From Pseudomonadales bacterium (GTDB taxonomy: Bacteria; Pseudomonadota; Gammaproteobacteria; Pseudomonadales; Ketobacteraceae): a DNA stretch of 64,000 nt. Shown piece by piece: positions 1 through 8,555 of this stretch. The DNA is taken from contig PAPM01000027.1 in NCBI GenBank assembly GCA_002708905.1, positions 1 through 64,000 on the forward strand, given 5' to 3'. Under the pieces are notes generated by a model that did no database searches, was not told the DNA's origin, and saw only the letters and a program-made list of their open reading frames with translations. The translations under genes were made by a program, and so were the position numbers. How positions within the stretch are numbered: the first letter of the stretch is position 1; each line of letters opens with the position of its first letter.

Positions 1-780
1 AGCAGCAGATCCTTGTTACCAGAAATTTCATACAGGTAGAGAGTGTCGTTGCCATCACCGCTATTGAAGATAAAGGTATCTACATAGGTATCATAAGATG
101 TGGTTTCCCGCGAAACGGAACCATCGTCGTTTACCGTCAATATATGGTCGGAGAGTTTGTCATCACCTTTGCCACCGACGATGGTGTCTTTGCCACCGCC
201 TGCAATGATAATGTCGTCTTCGGTGCTGCCATTTAGAACTTCGCTTGCATTGGTACCTAATATTGTTGAGTTGACGGACGCGAAGCCTTTATTGTTAACC
301 CAGGAAACGGCTGCCACCGGTTCAGCACTGCCGAACTGGATCTGACCCAACTGATAAGTACTGTTCGAAAACCAGTTGAAAACAGTGACACTGTCAGTCT
401 CTGATAGCTCCATTTTCAGATGATTGCCATCGCGGAGCAGGGAGATGTCATCTTCGGTAATGGAATCGGTAAACAGCAGCAGATCCTTGTTACCAGAAAT
501 TTCATACAGGTAGAGAGTGTCGTTGCCATCACCGCTATTGAAGATAAAGGTATCCACATATGTGTCATAAGAAGAGCCTTCTCGTGAAACGGAACCATCT
601 TCGTTTACGGTCAACACATAGTCGGAGAGCTTGTCATCACCTTTGCCGCCGATGATGGTGTCAGCATCACTGCCCCCTGCTATGACGTCCACGTCACCCA
701 ATCCATAAATCACATCTTTCGCATTGGTGCCAAGGTAGGTGTCTCTGCCTTCTGTCAACGCCAGACCTAAGCCGATGGCA
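1..780 (-). repeat. Tandem 474-bp coding repeat (158-aa RTX-like module)
   Basis: Bases 1-80 are identical to bases 475-554, and similarity continues leftward in the protein through the GGKGDDKLSD segments (around 140-170 and 615-645). The unit is exactly 474 bp, that is 158 codons, so the reading frame is kept. More copies may lie outside the window. The perfect 80-bp match suggests recent duplication or gene conversion. Confidence 0.85.
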
Positions 781-1787
781 TTACGCAGTTGCGTGAAGCT
801 GTAAACACCAACATTTTCAATTTCGAACTCATCAACTTTATATGCATCGTCGACAAACCAACTGGTAAAGGTAATGGTTTTGTTGCCACCGTTGGTAGTG
901 GCTTGCAGATGCAGGTTGTCGTCATTCTGGAAAATCTCTACATCATTCAAGCCGGTAACATCTTTAACCACTAAACGATCAAAGGGCTCGGAAGCTGCGC
1001 TGTTATCCAGGGACTGTGAAGCATCGCTCGCAGCGCTCAGGAACAAAGCAGTCGTGCAAATGCTGGGCAAGGTGATGTTGGTGCCACCAGCCAGGGCCAG
1101 ATCAAGATCATTGATTTCAGCGCAACTGAGGCTGGGATTACCGGAAACATCCAGGTTCTGCAGATTGGTGAGAGAGCCCAGGTCATTCAACTTACTAATG
1201 TTGTTGCCTGAGATATCCAGATCGGTAAGGCTTAACAGGTTGCCTAATGCCGTCACGCTGGCGATGCCGTTTCCAGACAAATCTAATTTCTGCAAAGCGG
1301 TTAACGCCTCCAGCAGGCTGATGTCAGCAAGCCCGGTGTTCTCAAGATCCAATTCAGTAAGATTCAATAATGAGTTGATGACAGTGAGGTCTGCAATCGG
1401 ATTACCGGACACATCCAGTTGCTTCAACGTCAGATTGTTCAACAACTCATTAACGTTGGTGAGCCCGGAATTTTCCAAACTCAGTTGTTGTAATGCCGTG
1501 AGCAGGTTAATTTCGTTCAGATCGGACAGGGTGACGCCTGTGCAAGTTAAACCCGTGACGTTACCCAGGTTGCCGGTGTAATCCACCAGGCTTACAGGGC
1601 TGCCGCTTTCCGTGAAGGTACATTGGGCTTCGTTGCCCTGCAAAAACGCTGGTAAAGTGGTCAAGGTTGGTTCTGGGTTGCGGGGTGCTTCTTCTCCGCC
1701 ACCACCTCCGCCGCCGCCACCACAGGCAGTGAGTGATGCGATAAGAATGGCGGAACTGACCGTAGAAAGTTTGCGTGAGGTATCCAT
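1..1787 (-). CDS. LRR and RTX-like repeat surface lipoprotein (3' end beyond window)
   Basis: The minus frame is open from ATG at 1787 (AAGGTG about 8 nt upstream) to the window edge, so at least 595 residues are seen and the C-terminus is missing. The N-terminus looks like a lipoprotein signal: a short basic start, a hydrophobic stretch ending LTAC, then a run of nine glycines. Roughly residues 55-250 are leucine-rich repeats of the LxxLDVSGN type. After about residue 330 come modules with GGKGDDKL and SGDGNDTLYLYE, which resemble the calcium-binding nonapeptides of RTX/haemolysin-type proteins, plus a WF-containing segment (FNWFSNSTYQLGQIQFG). Two copies of a 158-residue module are seen. 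The likely role is an extracellular or surface adhesin or calcium-binding protein; the substrate is unknown. Calling it RTX-like is inference from motifs. Confidence 0.85.
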   Translation of the reverse strand, partial: MDTSRKLSTVSSAILIASLTACGGGGGGGGGEEAPRNPEPTLTTLPAFLQGNEAQCTFTESGSPVSLVDYTGNLGNVTGLTCTGVTLSDLNEINLLTALQQLSLENSGLTNVNELLNNLTLKQLDVSGNPIADLTVINSLLNLTELDLENTGLADISLLEALTALQKLDLSGNGIASVTALGNLLSLTDLDISGNNISKLNDLGSLTNLQNLDVSGNPSLSCAEINDLDLALAGGTNITLPSICTTALFLSAASDASQSLDNSAASEPFDRLVVKDVTGLNDVEIFQNDDNLHLQATTNGGNKTITFTSWFVDDAYKVDEFEIENVGVYSFTQLRNAIGLGLALTEGRDTYLGTNAKDVIYGLGDVDVIAGGSDADTIIGGKGDDKLSDYVLTVNEDGSVSREGSSYDTYVDTFIFNSGDGNDTLYLYEISGNKDLLLFTDSITEDDISLLRDGNHLKMELSETDSVTVFNWFSNSTYQLGQIQFGSAEPVAAVSWVNNKGFASVNSTILGTNASEVLNGSTEDDIIIAGGGKDTIVGGKGDDKLSDHILTVNDDGSVSRETTSYDTYVDTFIFNSGDGNDTLYLYEISGNKDLL

Positions 1788-1910
1788 TGTGATTACACCT
1801 TGTAGAAAACGAAATTCCCTTTACTCGATGGCAACAACATTCAAGTAAAAACCGTTACGTGAACAGAGACAGCAGAGGGGAAAAGATTGTGGGAATAATC
1901 AAAACGAACA

Positions 1911-1951
1911 CAGAAAAAAGGTGTGCTGAACCTGCGCAGGTTTCAGCACAC
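1911..1951 (-). terminator. Rho-independent terminator of the amine oxidase gene
   Basis: GTGTGCTGAA-CCTGC pairs with GCAGG-TTTCAGCACAC with a single bulged base. On the minus strand the stem is followed by a T run (the A run at 1914-1919). It lies 15 bp past the stop codon at 1966. Confidence 0.8.
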
Positions 1952-1965
1952 TCCATCAGTTTGCG

Positions 1966-3543
1966 TTACGATTCCTTTAAAATACACTGCAGAATATATT
2001 GTGCAGCCAGGCGTCCACTTTGCGCTGCACCGTTCATGAAGCCGTAGTATTCGTCACTGGTGTGTTCGCCGGCGAAGACCAGATTATCTACGGCAAAATA
2101 TTGCGCTTCTGCCGGGTCATCGGCTTCGATGTATAACCATTCTTCCGCCAGTTCGGTGTACTGACCTGGTTTGAAATTGGTGTAACCGCCGCCGATGTAA
2201 GGCATGTTGTGCCACGCGGTACGTAGGAATTTGCCGTTGCTCCCGTGAGACAGGCCGGGAATGACATTGCTGAATTCTTCGATCAACGCCTGCCCTTGCT
2301 CCGCTGCCGTTCCGGTGGCTGTCACATCCACTTCGTTCGCTCCGGCAAAGAATGTCAATGCCCCTTCCGGTAATTCCGGCTGGCGTTGGCTGGCATCCCA
2401 CAGCAAAGAAACGGTTTGATCGCTCCAGGCTTCCACTTGAAATCCGGAATCGCCCAACCATACGCGCTGGCTCATTCCGGCAATGACTTTTTCATTGCGA
2501 CCCAGATCCACTTCGTGAATGAATCGGTGCAGGGTTTCCGGTAATTCCAATTGCATGTCCACATGACGCAATGCGGTGAAGGGCAAGGCCAATACCACGT
2601 AGTCGGCCTCCACATCTCGGCCTTTGTTGAAACCCAGGCGAAACCCCGTTGTGGTTTGCTTGATTTTGGTGAGCGCGCGGTCGGTATGCAGTTGGCCTTC
2701 CAGCACGGCGCGCAGTCCATCCACCACCGTCTCGGACCCGCCATTGATGGCGTACATCTCATCACTGGTGCTCAATACTTCCAGATGATCGCCGTCCACC
2801 ACCGGCAACAGATACAACAGCTGCAAGGCAGAGGAGTCATTCGGTTCAACACCGTATTCCACCCGTACCGCGCCTTCTACCAGATCGCGAATATCGGGGG
2901 TGGCGGGAATCTTATCCTGGTGTTGGTCGAGATAGGCCTTTAAAGAAAGATTGTCGAAGATGGGCGCATAGGTATCCCAGTCTTCATCCAGCAATTCCGC
3001 ATCCAGCATTAACTGCGCGGCCAGGGGTGCCAATGCCGCCGCCATCTCCGCTTCGCTGCGTTTGTAGCCACCAAAGTAATAGGCCACCTCATCCAGGTCA
3101 GAGGGTGCTTTGCGATTGGTGAGGCCGATGCCAAAATCATCAATCAGGGCCAGCATGTCATCGTGGTCGCTGTTCACCAGCTCGGCGCCCAGGTCGGTGT
3201 ACAATCCGTCCCCAAGTGCATTGTGAATAGTGTGCACACGCCCACCTAAACGACGGCGGGCTTCATACACCTTTACTTTCATACCGGCTTGACCCAACTG
3301 GTAGGCCGTATTCAAACCGGCGAGGCCGCCGCCGATAATGGCCACCCGCTCGCTTCTGGCCCCCAGGCAGCCAGTCAGTGCGGTGCTGGAGGCCAGGGCC
3401 GCGCCACCGATGGCGCTGTTACGCAGAAATGCGCGGCGCCCGGGATTGATCGCTTGAGGGGATCGGCCCTGGGCATTCAGATTTGAATTGCGGGCCTGAA
3501 TCAGTAGTTTCTTAAAGTGTTTAAAATGGGCACTGTGAGCCAT
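1966..3543 (-). CDS. Tat-exported FAD-dependent amine oxidase lipoprotein
   Basis: A flavoprotein of the monoamine oxidase family (525 aa), expected to oxidise an amine with oxygen outside the cytoplasm. The start is ATG 3543 with AAGGCGG about 9 nt upstream; a TTG start at 3609 is possible but has no ribosome site. Residues 36-42 (RRAFLRN) followed by a hydrophobic stretch form a Tat signal, and LTGC with Cys59 makes a lipobox. The dinucleotide-binding GGGLAG is at 71-76, followed by YEARRRLGGR near residue 95. The C-terminal FAD-contact segment is seen as LVFAGEHTSDEYYG. It is divergent from the PhoX-like gene, which is also a Tat lipoprotein. The amine substrate cannot be read from the sequence. 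Confidence 0.88.
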   Translation of the reverse strand: MAHSAHFKHFKKLLIQARNSNLNAQGRSPQAINPGRRAFLRNSAIGGAALASSTALTGCLGARSERVAIIGGGLAGLNTAYQLGQAGMKVKVYEARRRLGGRVHTIHNALGDGLYTDLGAELVNSDHDDMLALIDDFGIGLTNRKAPSDLDEVAYYFGGYKRSEAEMAAALAPLAAQLMLDAELLDEDWDTYAPIFDNLSLKAYLDQHQDKIPATPDIRDLVEGAVRVEYGVEPNDSSALQLLYLLPVVDGDHLEVLSTSDEMYAINGGSETVVDGLRAVLEGQLHTDRALTKIKQTTTGFRLGFNKGRDVEADYVVLALPFTALRHVDMQLELPETLHRFIHEVDLGRNEKVIAGMSQRVWLGDSGFQVEAWSDQTVSLLWDASQRQPELPEGALTFFAGANEVDVTATGTAAEQGQALIEEFSNVIPGLSHGSNGKFLRTAWHNMPYIGGGYTNFKPGQYTELAEEWLYIEADDPAEAQYFAVDNLVFAGEHTSDEYYGFMNGAAQSGRLAAQYILQCILKES

Positions 3544-3645
3544 AGTCGATACCGCCTTGGAATATCTAATCGAGTTAGTCTTGACGAAAAATAGACATCC
3601 GCTGGTCAAATAAAACCAGTGGAAACCAATCGTAAGGAGCGGCCG

Positions 3646-5532
3646 TTGAAAGAGCTGAAAGATCGGGATTCCGGGTCTGCCCCGTCCATGCCTGTGGTAT
3701 CCCGCCGGGTGTTGCTGAAAGGCGGGCTGGGGGCGTCACTCCTGGGCATACTGGGCTGTGAAGCGTCGGGTAACCTCATTACTTCAAATAAGCCGCTACT
3801 GGGTTTTACCTCTGTCCCGGTACAGACCGATCCTCATTTTGATCAGGTGGTGGTGGCGCCGGGCTATCAGGCCCGCCCTTTTTTCTCCTGGGGAGACCCG
3901 GTGTTGGCGAATGCGCCGCCCTGGCAATCAGATGGCAGTAATAGCTGGCAGGATCAGCTACGGCAGGCCGGGCAGAATCATGACGGTATGCACTTCTTCC
4001 CTTTTGCCGATGCGCCGAATGAACACGGCCTGCTGGTAGTGAATCATGAGTATGTGAACCCCACCCTGCATCCCAGTGGTTTTTCCTGGGCGGAAGGCCA
4101 GCGGCCGCTGGATGAAGTGCGTAAGGAGCAGGCGGCCCATGGTCTCAGCATTATTGAAATCAGGAAAGATACCCACGGGGACTGGCAAATGGTGCCCGCT
4201 TCCAGTTTCAACCGCCGTTTGACCGCGCATACCCCAATGGCCGTCAGTGGCCCTCTCAGCGGACACGCATTAATGCGCACGGAAGCTGATCCCAATGGCA
4301 CGGAAATTTTGGGCACCCTGAATAATTGTTCCATGGGCGTAACGCCCTGGGGTACCTACCTGATGTGTGAGGAAAACTGGCACAATTATTTTTACAACGC
4401 TGATGCGAAGGATCATCAGGCCCGCCCGGCCCACTGGCGCAATGGTGTTCCCACCGTTGGCAGAAAAACCTATCAGGGTTGGGAAACCGTAGACCCCCGT
4501 TTTGATGCCACGCCTCACCCTGAGCGGCCCAATTCCGGTTACGTCAATGAACCCAACCGCTTTGGCTGGGTGGTGGAAGTGGATCCGTTTGATCCAAAGA
4601 GTACGCCGGTCAAACGTACGGCGCTCGGTCGCTTCTGTCGGGAATGTGCCACTGTTTCCCTAGGCGACAACGGGGTGATGGCGGTGTATTCCGGGGATGA
4701 CGCCCGGGGTGAGTACATCTACAAGTTTGTCCCGGCGCGAGCCTATGTTGCTGATCGGAAGGAACACAATCCTGACCTGCTGGATCAAGGTACTCTCTAC
4801 GTGGCCAGATTAGATGAAGACGGTACCGGGGAGTGGAAAGCCCTGGTATGGGGGCAGAACGGCCTCACAGCGGAAAACGGTTTTAGCGATCAGGCATTCG
4901 TGCTGGTGAACACGCGGTTAGCAGCGGATCAGGTGGGGGCCACGCCCATGGACCGGCCGGAATGGGTGGCCATCCATCCGGAGAACCGGGATGTGTATGT
5001 GTCTCTCACCAACAACCGGGATCGCGGCAGTAAACAGCCACTGCATCCCGCCAATCCCCGGGCCCACAACCTTCACGGCCAGATCCTGAAACTGCAGGAA
5101 CAGGATGGGAATCCGGGTGCAACGACCTTCCGCTGGGAACTGTTCCTGCTGGCGGGTGAGGCGGATTCCGAACAGCAGAACCTGACGGGCAATATCAATG
5201 GGGATGTGTTTTCCTCCCCCGATGGACTGGCCTTTGATGGCGATGGCCGGTTGTGGATCGAAACCGACTACGACGATGACGAGCCCCATAATGCCGCCAT
5301 GGGTTGTAACCAATTACTGTGCGCCGATCCAATCAGCCGTGAAGTGCGGCGTTTTCTGGTGGGCCCGCGGGGCTGTGAAATCACCGGTATCACTTTCACC
5401 CCGGACCAGCGATCCATGTGGATCAACATCCAGCATCCCGGCATCAGTTATCCTGCCAGCGATGGTACGACCCGGCCCCGCTCCACCACTGTACTGATCA
5501 CCAAGGACGATGGCGGTGTGATCGGGACTTAG
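3646..5532 (+). CDS. PhoX-family alkaline phosphatase-like Tat lipoprotein
   Basis: A 628-aa member of the DUF839/PhoX family, whose characterised members are exported Ca/Fe-dependent phosphomonoesterases. The TTG at 3646 is preferred because AAGGAG sits 6 nt before it; an in-frame GTG at 3619 (nine codons longer) has no clear ribosome site. SRRVLLKGG near residue 19 is the Tat motif, and GILGC (Cys38) looks like a lipobox. The family signature NCSMGVTPWGTYLMCEEN is present, as are later SPDGLAFD and TDYDDDEP segments. Family members are often phosphate-regulated, but no Pho box was identified here. Whether this one is a phosphatase or another DUF839 protein is uncertain. Confidence 0.85.
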   Translation: MKELKDRDSGSAPSMPVVSRRVLLKGGLGASLLGILGCEASGNLITSNKPLLGFTSVPVQTDPHFDQVVVAPGYQARPFFSWGDPVLANAPPWQSDGSNSWQDQLRQAGQNHDGMHFFPFADAPNEHGLLVVNHEYVNPTLHPSGFSWAEGQRPLDEVRKEQAAHGLSIIEIRKDTHGDWQMVPASSFNRRLTAHTPMAVSGPLSGHALMRTEADPNGTEILGTLNNCSMGVTPWGTYLMCEENWHNYFYNADAKDHQARPAHWRNGVPTVGRKTYQGWETVDPRFDATPHPERPNSGYVNEPNRFGWVVEVDPFDPKSTPVKRTALGRFCRECATVSLGDNGVMAVYSGDDARGEYIYKFVPARAYVADRKEHNPDLLDQGTLYVARLDEDGTGEWKALVWGQNGLTAENGFSDQAFVLVNTRLAADQVGATPMDRPEWVAIHPENRDVYVSLTNNRDRGSKQPLHPANPRAHNLHGQILKLQEQDGNPGATTFRWELFLLAGEADSEQQNLTGNINGDVFSSPDGLAFDGDGRLWIETDYDDDEPHNAAMGCNQLLCADPISREVRRFLVGPRGCEITGITFTPDQRSMWINIQHPGISYPASDGTTRPRSTTVLITKDDGGVIGT

Positions 5533-5600
5533 GCGCATGGGGGCGCATGAGGAAACAGGCACCTGACCAATTCGCTCACCTCGACAGTAACAATGACCAA

Positions 5601-5629
5601 TTGGCCGCACCCGGCAAATTGTATACAAT
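5601..5629 (+). promoter_or_regulatory. Promoter with overlapping FCD-type operator
   Basis: TTGGCC (5601-5606), a 17-bp spacer and TACAAT (5624-5629) make a plausible sigma-70 promoter. The perfect palindrome ATTGTATACAAT (5618-5629) covers the -10. This matches the TTGTATACAA-type half-sites known for GntR/FCD regulators, and such a regulator is the second gene of the operon downstream. Autoregulation is inferred. Confidence 0.6.
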
Positions 5630-5656
5630 CTTTTCCTTTTTTTGAGGGAAGTACAG

Positions 5657-6811
5657 ATGACTACAGAGACCCTGTTGAGCCGGGAAGATCGCGAACTGTT
5701 CCGTGATACCTTTCGTAAGTTCCTGAAAAATGAAGTAGAGCCCCATTATGCCCAATGGGAGAAGGATGAGATTTTTCCCCGTGAGCTGTGGCACAAACTG
5801 GGTCAGAACGGTTTCCTGGCAGTGGACGTGCCGGAAGAATACGGCGGTTACGGGGCCGATTTTGGCCTGTCTGCCATCATCATCGAAGAGTTTGCCCGCC
5901 ATAACTTTATGGCCCTGGCGTCCAGTGTTTCTGTGCACTCTGACATTGTTACTCCGTACATCCTGCATCTGGGTTCCGAGCAGCAGAAGCAGCAGTGGCT
6001 GCCGAAGATGGTCAGCGGTGAAGCGGTCGGTGCCATTGCCATGACCGAACCCGGTGCCGGCTCCGACCTGCAGGGTATGCGTACCTCCGCCGTATTGAAA
6101 GACGGTCAGTACAGCATCAACGGTCAGAAGACCTTTATCACCAACGGCCAGCATTGCGATGTGATTGTGGTGGCCGCCAAGACCGATCCCAACGCCGGTG
6201 CCAAAGGCATCACCCTGTTCACCGTGGACGCTACCCTGCCCGGCTTCGAGCGTGGTCGCAATCTGGAGAAGATGGGGCTGCACTGCGGCGATACTTCCGA
6301 ACTGTTCTTTGACAATGTCACCGTGCCGGAAGCGGAAATTCTCGGTGGTCTGGGTAAAGGTTTCGCCAACCTGATGAACGAGCTGCCCCGGGAACGTTTG
6401 ATCCTGGCCATCAGTGCCATCATGGCCTGTGAAGGCATGATCGACTCCACGGTGGAATACGTGAACGAGCGTAAAGCCTTCGGCATGGCGGTGTCCCAGT
6501 TCCAGAACACCCGCTTCAAGCTGGCAGACCTGAAAACCCAGGTGGAAGTGAACAAAGCCTACATCCAGCAGTGCATTGGTAAATACGAACAGGGGGAGTT
6601 GTCGGCGGTGGAAGCATCCATGGCCAAATTGTCCACCACCGAACTGCAATCCAAAGTGGCGGATGAATGTCTGCAGCTGTTCGGCGGTTACGGTTACATG
6701 ATGGAATACGGCATTTCCCGTGCCTACATGGATGCCCGCATCCAGCGCATTTACGGTGGTACCTCCGAGATCATGAAGGAAATTATCGCCCGTTCCTTGG
6801 TTGGAAAATAA
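5657..6811 (+). CDS. Acyl-CoA dehydrogenase, LCAD-like
   Basis: A 384-aa FAD enzyme introducing the alpha,beta double bond into an acyl-CoA. Start ATG 5657 with GAGGGAA 7 nt upstream. MTEPGAGSDLQG, ITNGQ and QLFGGYGYM are clear family motifs. The YEGT position that carries the catalytic Glu in short- and medium-chain enzymes reads YGGTSEI (about 366-372), so that Glu is absent. Instead Glu259 in ACEGMID aligns with the catalytic Glu of long-chain acyl-CoA dehydrogenase, and the overall sequence resembles mammalian ACADL. It is first gene of an operon with a GntR regulator and an SDR, which suggests degradation of a fatty or branched acyl compound. The exact substrate is unknown. Confidence 0.93.
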   Translation: MTTETLLSREDRELFRDTFRKFLKNEVEPHYAQWEKDEIFPRELWHKLGQNGFLAVDVPEEYGGYGADFGLSAIIIEEFARHNFMALASSVSVHSDIVTPYILHLGSEQQKQQWLPKMVSGEAVGAIAMTEPGAGSDLQGMRTSAVLKDGQYSINGQKTFITNGQHCDVIVVAAKTDPNAGAKGITLFTVDATLPGFERGRNLEKMGLHCGDTSELFFDNVTVPEAEILGGLGKGFANLMNELPRERLILAISAIMACEGMIDSTVEYVNERKAFGMAVSQFQNTRFKLADLKTQVEVNKAYIQQCIGKYEQGELSAVEASMAKLSTTELQSKVADECLQLFGGYGYMMEYGISRAYMDARIQRIYGGTSEIMKEIIARSLVGK

Positions 6812-6838
6812 AGTTGGAAAATAAGGTAGGGAAATAAA
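6800..6838 (+). repeat. 13-bp tandem repeat, three copies, over the ACAD stop
   Basis: Copies at 6800-6812, 6813-6825 and 6826-6838 read gttggaaaataaa, gttggaaaataag and gtagggaaataaa. The first contains the stop codon of the acyl-CoA dehydrogenase. The third is degenerate. It looks like slippage duplication and enlarges the spacer to the regulator gene. Confidence 0.85.
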
Positions 6839-6848
6839 GGATACGCCC

Positions 6849-7520
6849 ATGACGGAAGTCCTGAAGTCCACCCGTTCCCTGAACGTCACCGAAGCCCTGC
6901 GGGAATTATTGCTGCAGGGTGAATTCGATCCCGGCACCCGTTTGCAGGAAACCTGGTTGGCCGAGCGCATGCAGGTTTCCCGCACGCCGATTCGGGAAGC
7001 GTTACGGGTTTTAGCCAAGGATGGCCTGTTGGAATACGCGCCGAACCGGGGCTACTCGGTGCGGCACTTTTCCCTGGATGATATTGTCAGTGCATTTCGG
7101 GTGCGCTCGGTATTGGAAGGTTTGGGTTGCCGCCTGATTGCGGAACGGGGCATGTCGGATGAATTAACCAATACCCTGCAAGCCACTCTGCAAACCGGTG
7201 AAAATCTGCTGCAAAGCGGCCAACTGGAGCGGGGGGAATTTGATGAATGGCGGGAGATGAATAAAGCTTTCCACCTGGCCATTTTATTGGAGACCCACAA
7301 TGAATTACTGGTGCGGTTTGCCAAACAGTCCCGCAATATCCCCATTGTGTTTAACGGTTCGTTTCGCTGGTACAGCCTGCGGGAGTTCCATCGTGCCCAC
7401 GATCACCATCAGGTGATCTTTGATGCCATGAAAAACCAACAACCGGAACGGGCGGATTTTATGATGCAGGAACATGTTATGCACGCCGCCCTGATTCTGA
7501 AGAAAAATTACAAAGATTGA
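6849..7520 (+). CDS. GntR-family (FCD/FadR-type) transcriptional regulator
   Basis: A 223-aa regulator. Residues about 10-75 form the winged helix (QETWLAERMQVSRTPIREAL, then YAPNRGYSV). Residues about 85-215 form the all-helical FCD ligand domain, with histidines in KAFHLAI, HDHHQVIF and HVMHAA of the kind that bind a metal and a carboxylate ligand in this family. It sits between the acyl-CoA dehydrogenase and the SDR in one transcription unit, and the palindrome at 5618-5629 is its likely operator. It probably represses the operon until an acyl or organic-acid metabolite binds; this is inference. Confidence 0.9.
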   Translation: MTEVLKSTRSLNVTEALRELLLQGEFDPGTRLQETWLAERMQVSRTPIREALRVLAKDGLLEYAPNRGYSVRHFSLDDIVSAFRVRSVLEGLGCRLIAERGMSDELTNTLQATLQTGENLLQSGQLERGEFDEWREMNKAFHLAILLETHNELLVRFAKQSRNIPIVFNGSFRWYSLREFHRAHDHHQVIFDAMKNQQPERADFMMQEHVMHAALILKKNYKD

Positions 7521-7557
7521 ATGCTACGAGCCTGAATATTAAAGGAGAGGAAAGATT

Positions 7558-8346
7558 ATGAGTTCGTTATTTACCGTTGCAGGTCGCATTGCCCTGGTCA
7601 CCGGTGGCACCAGCGGCATCGGCTACATGATTGCCCAGGGTCTGGTAAAGAATGGCGCCAAAGTGTATGTCGCTTCCCGCAAGGCGGAAGCCTGCGCCAA
7701 AACCGCTGAGGAATTATCAGAATTTGGTACCTGCATTGGTATTCCCGCAGACCTGTCCTCAGAACAGGGTTGCCTGGATTTGGTGAATGAAATCCAGAGT
7801 AAAGAAGGCAAGCTCAATATTCTGGTGAACAATGCCGGTGTTACCTGGGGTGCACCGCTGGAACAGTACCCTGGCGACGCTTGGGATAAAATCCAGAATC
7901 TGAATGTAAAGTCTGCTTTTGTCATGACACAAAAGTGTTTGCCCATGCTGGAAGCAGCCGCCACCGCGGACGATCCGGCACGGGTCATCAACATTACTTC
8001 GGTAGCGGGACAGATGTACGGCAGCATGCAGGCGTATGCTTACGGCCCCAGCAAGGCGGCGCTGAATCATCTCACCAAGATTCTGGCGGGCGAAATGGCC
8101 TCCCGTAATATTACGGTGAATGCCATTGCCCCCGGTGTGTTCCCCAGCCGGATGACCACCTTCGTGTTGAAAGATGAGGAGATGGCTGAGCAACAGCGCC
8201 GGGCCGTGCCCATGGGACGGTTGGGTGAACCCCGCGATATGGAAGGCCTGGCTGTGTTCCTGTCTTCACCGGCGGGAGCCTATATCACCGGTGCGGTGAT
8301 CTGCCTGGATGGCGGCACTTCGGTGAAATCCCCGGATATCATCTAG
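7558..8346 (+). CDS. SDR-family oxidoreductase
   Basis: A 262-aa classical short-chain dehydrogenase/reductase. TGGTSGIG near residue 15 is the NAD(P)-binding motif, NNAGV the structural motif, the catalytic Ser lies in ITSVAG, and YGPSK holds the catalytic Tyr and Lys. The C-terminus ITGAVICLDGGTS is typical. Start ATG 7558 with AAAGGAGAGG upstream. It is third in the operon with an LCAD-like dehydrogenase and an FCD regulator, so oxidation of a 3-hydroxyacyl or alcohol intermediate of the same pathway is plausible. Substrate unknown. Confidence 0.9.
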   Translation: MSSLFTVAGRIALVTGGTSGIGYMIAQGLVKNGAKVYVASRKAEACAKTAEELSEFGTCIGIPADLSSEQGCLDLVNEIQSKEGKLNILVNNAGVTWGAPLEQYPGDAWDKIQNLNVKSAFVMTQKCLPMLEAAATADDPARVINITSVAGQMYGSMQAYAYGPSKAALNHLTKILAGEMASRNITVNAIAPGVFPSRMTTFVLKDEEMAEQQRRAVPMGRLGEPRDMEGLAVFLSSPAGAYITGAVICLDGGTSVKSPDII

Positions 8347-8555
8347 CTCGAACCCAACATTTCGTGGTTCCGTGTTCAGTTTTTTGTGGCTGAGCACGGT
8401 GCCCCTGTGAAGCCGGTCACGTTGTATTTCACACTCCCCGAAAAAAGTCCTCTTTTATTGAGCTGGATCGGTATTCGCGCTTTCTGCAGTGGAGCGCCTC
8501 TGCCTGCAAACTATATTGGAATTAACGAAACCGTAGTCGCAAGGAGGCAATAACG

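Noticed and set aside
5576-7018. 480-codon minus-strand frame opposite the acyl-CoA dehydrogenase
   Set aside because: His/Gly/Phe-rich translation with no domain; it is the complement of a strongly supported gene.
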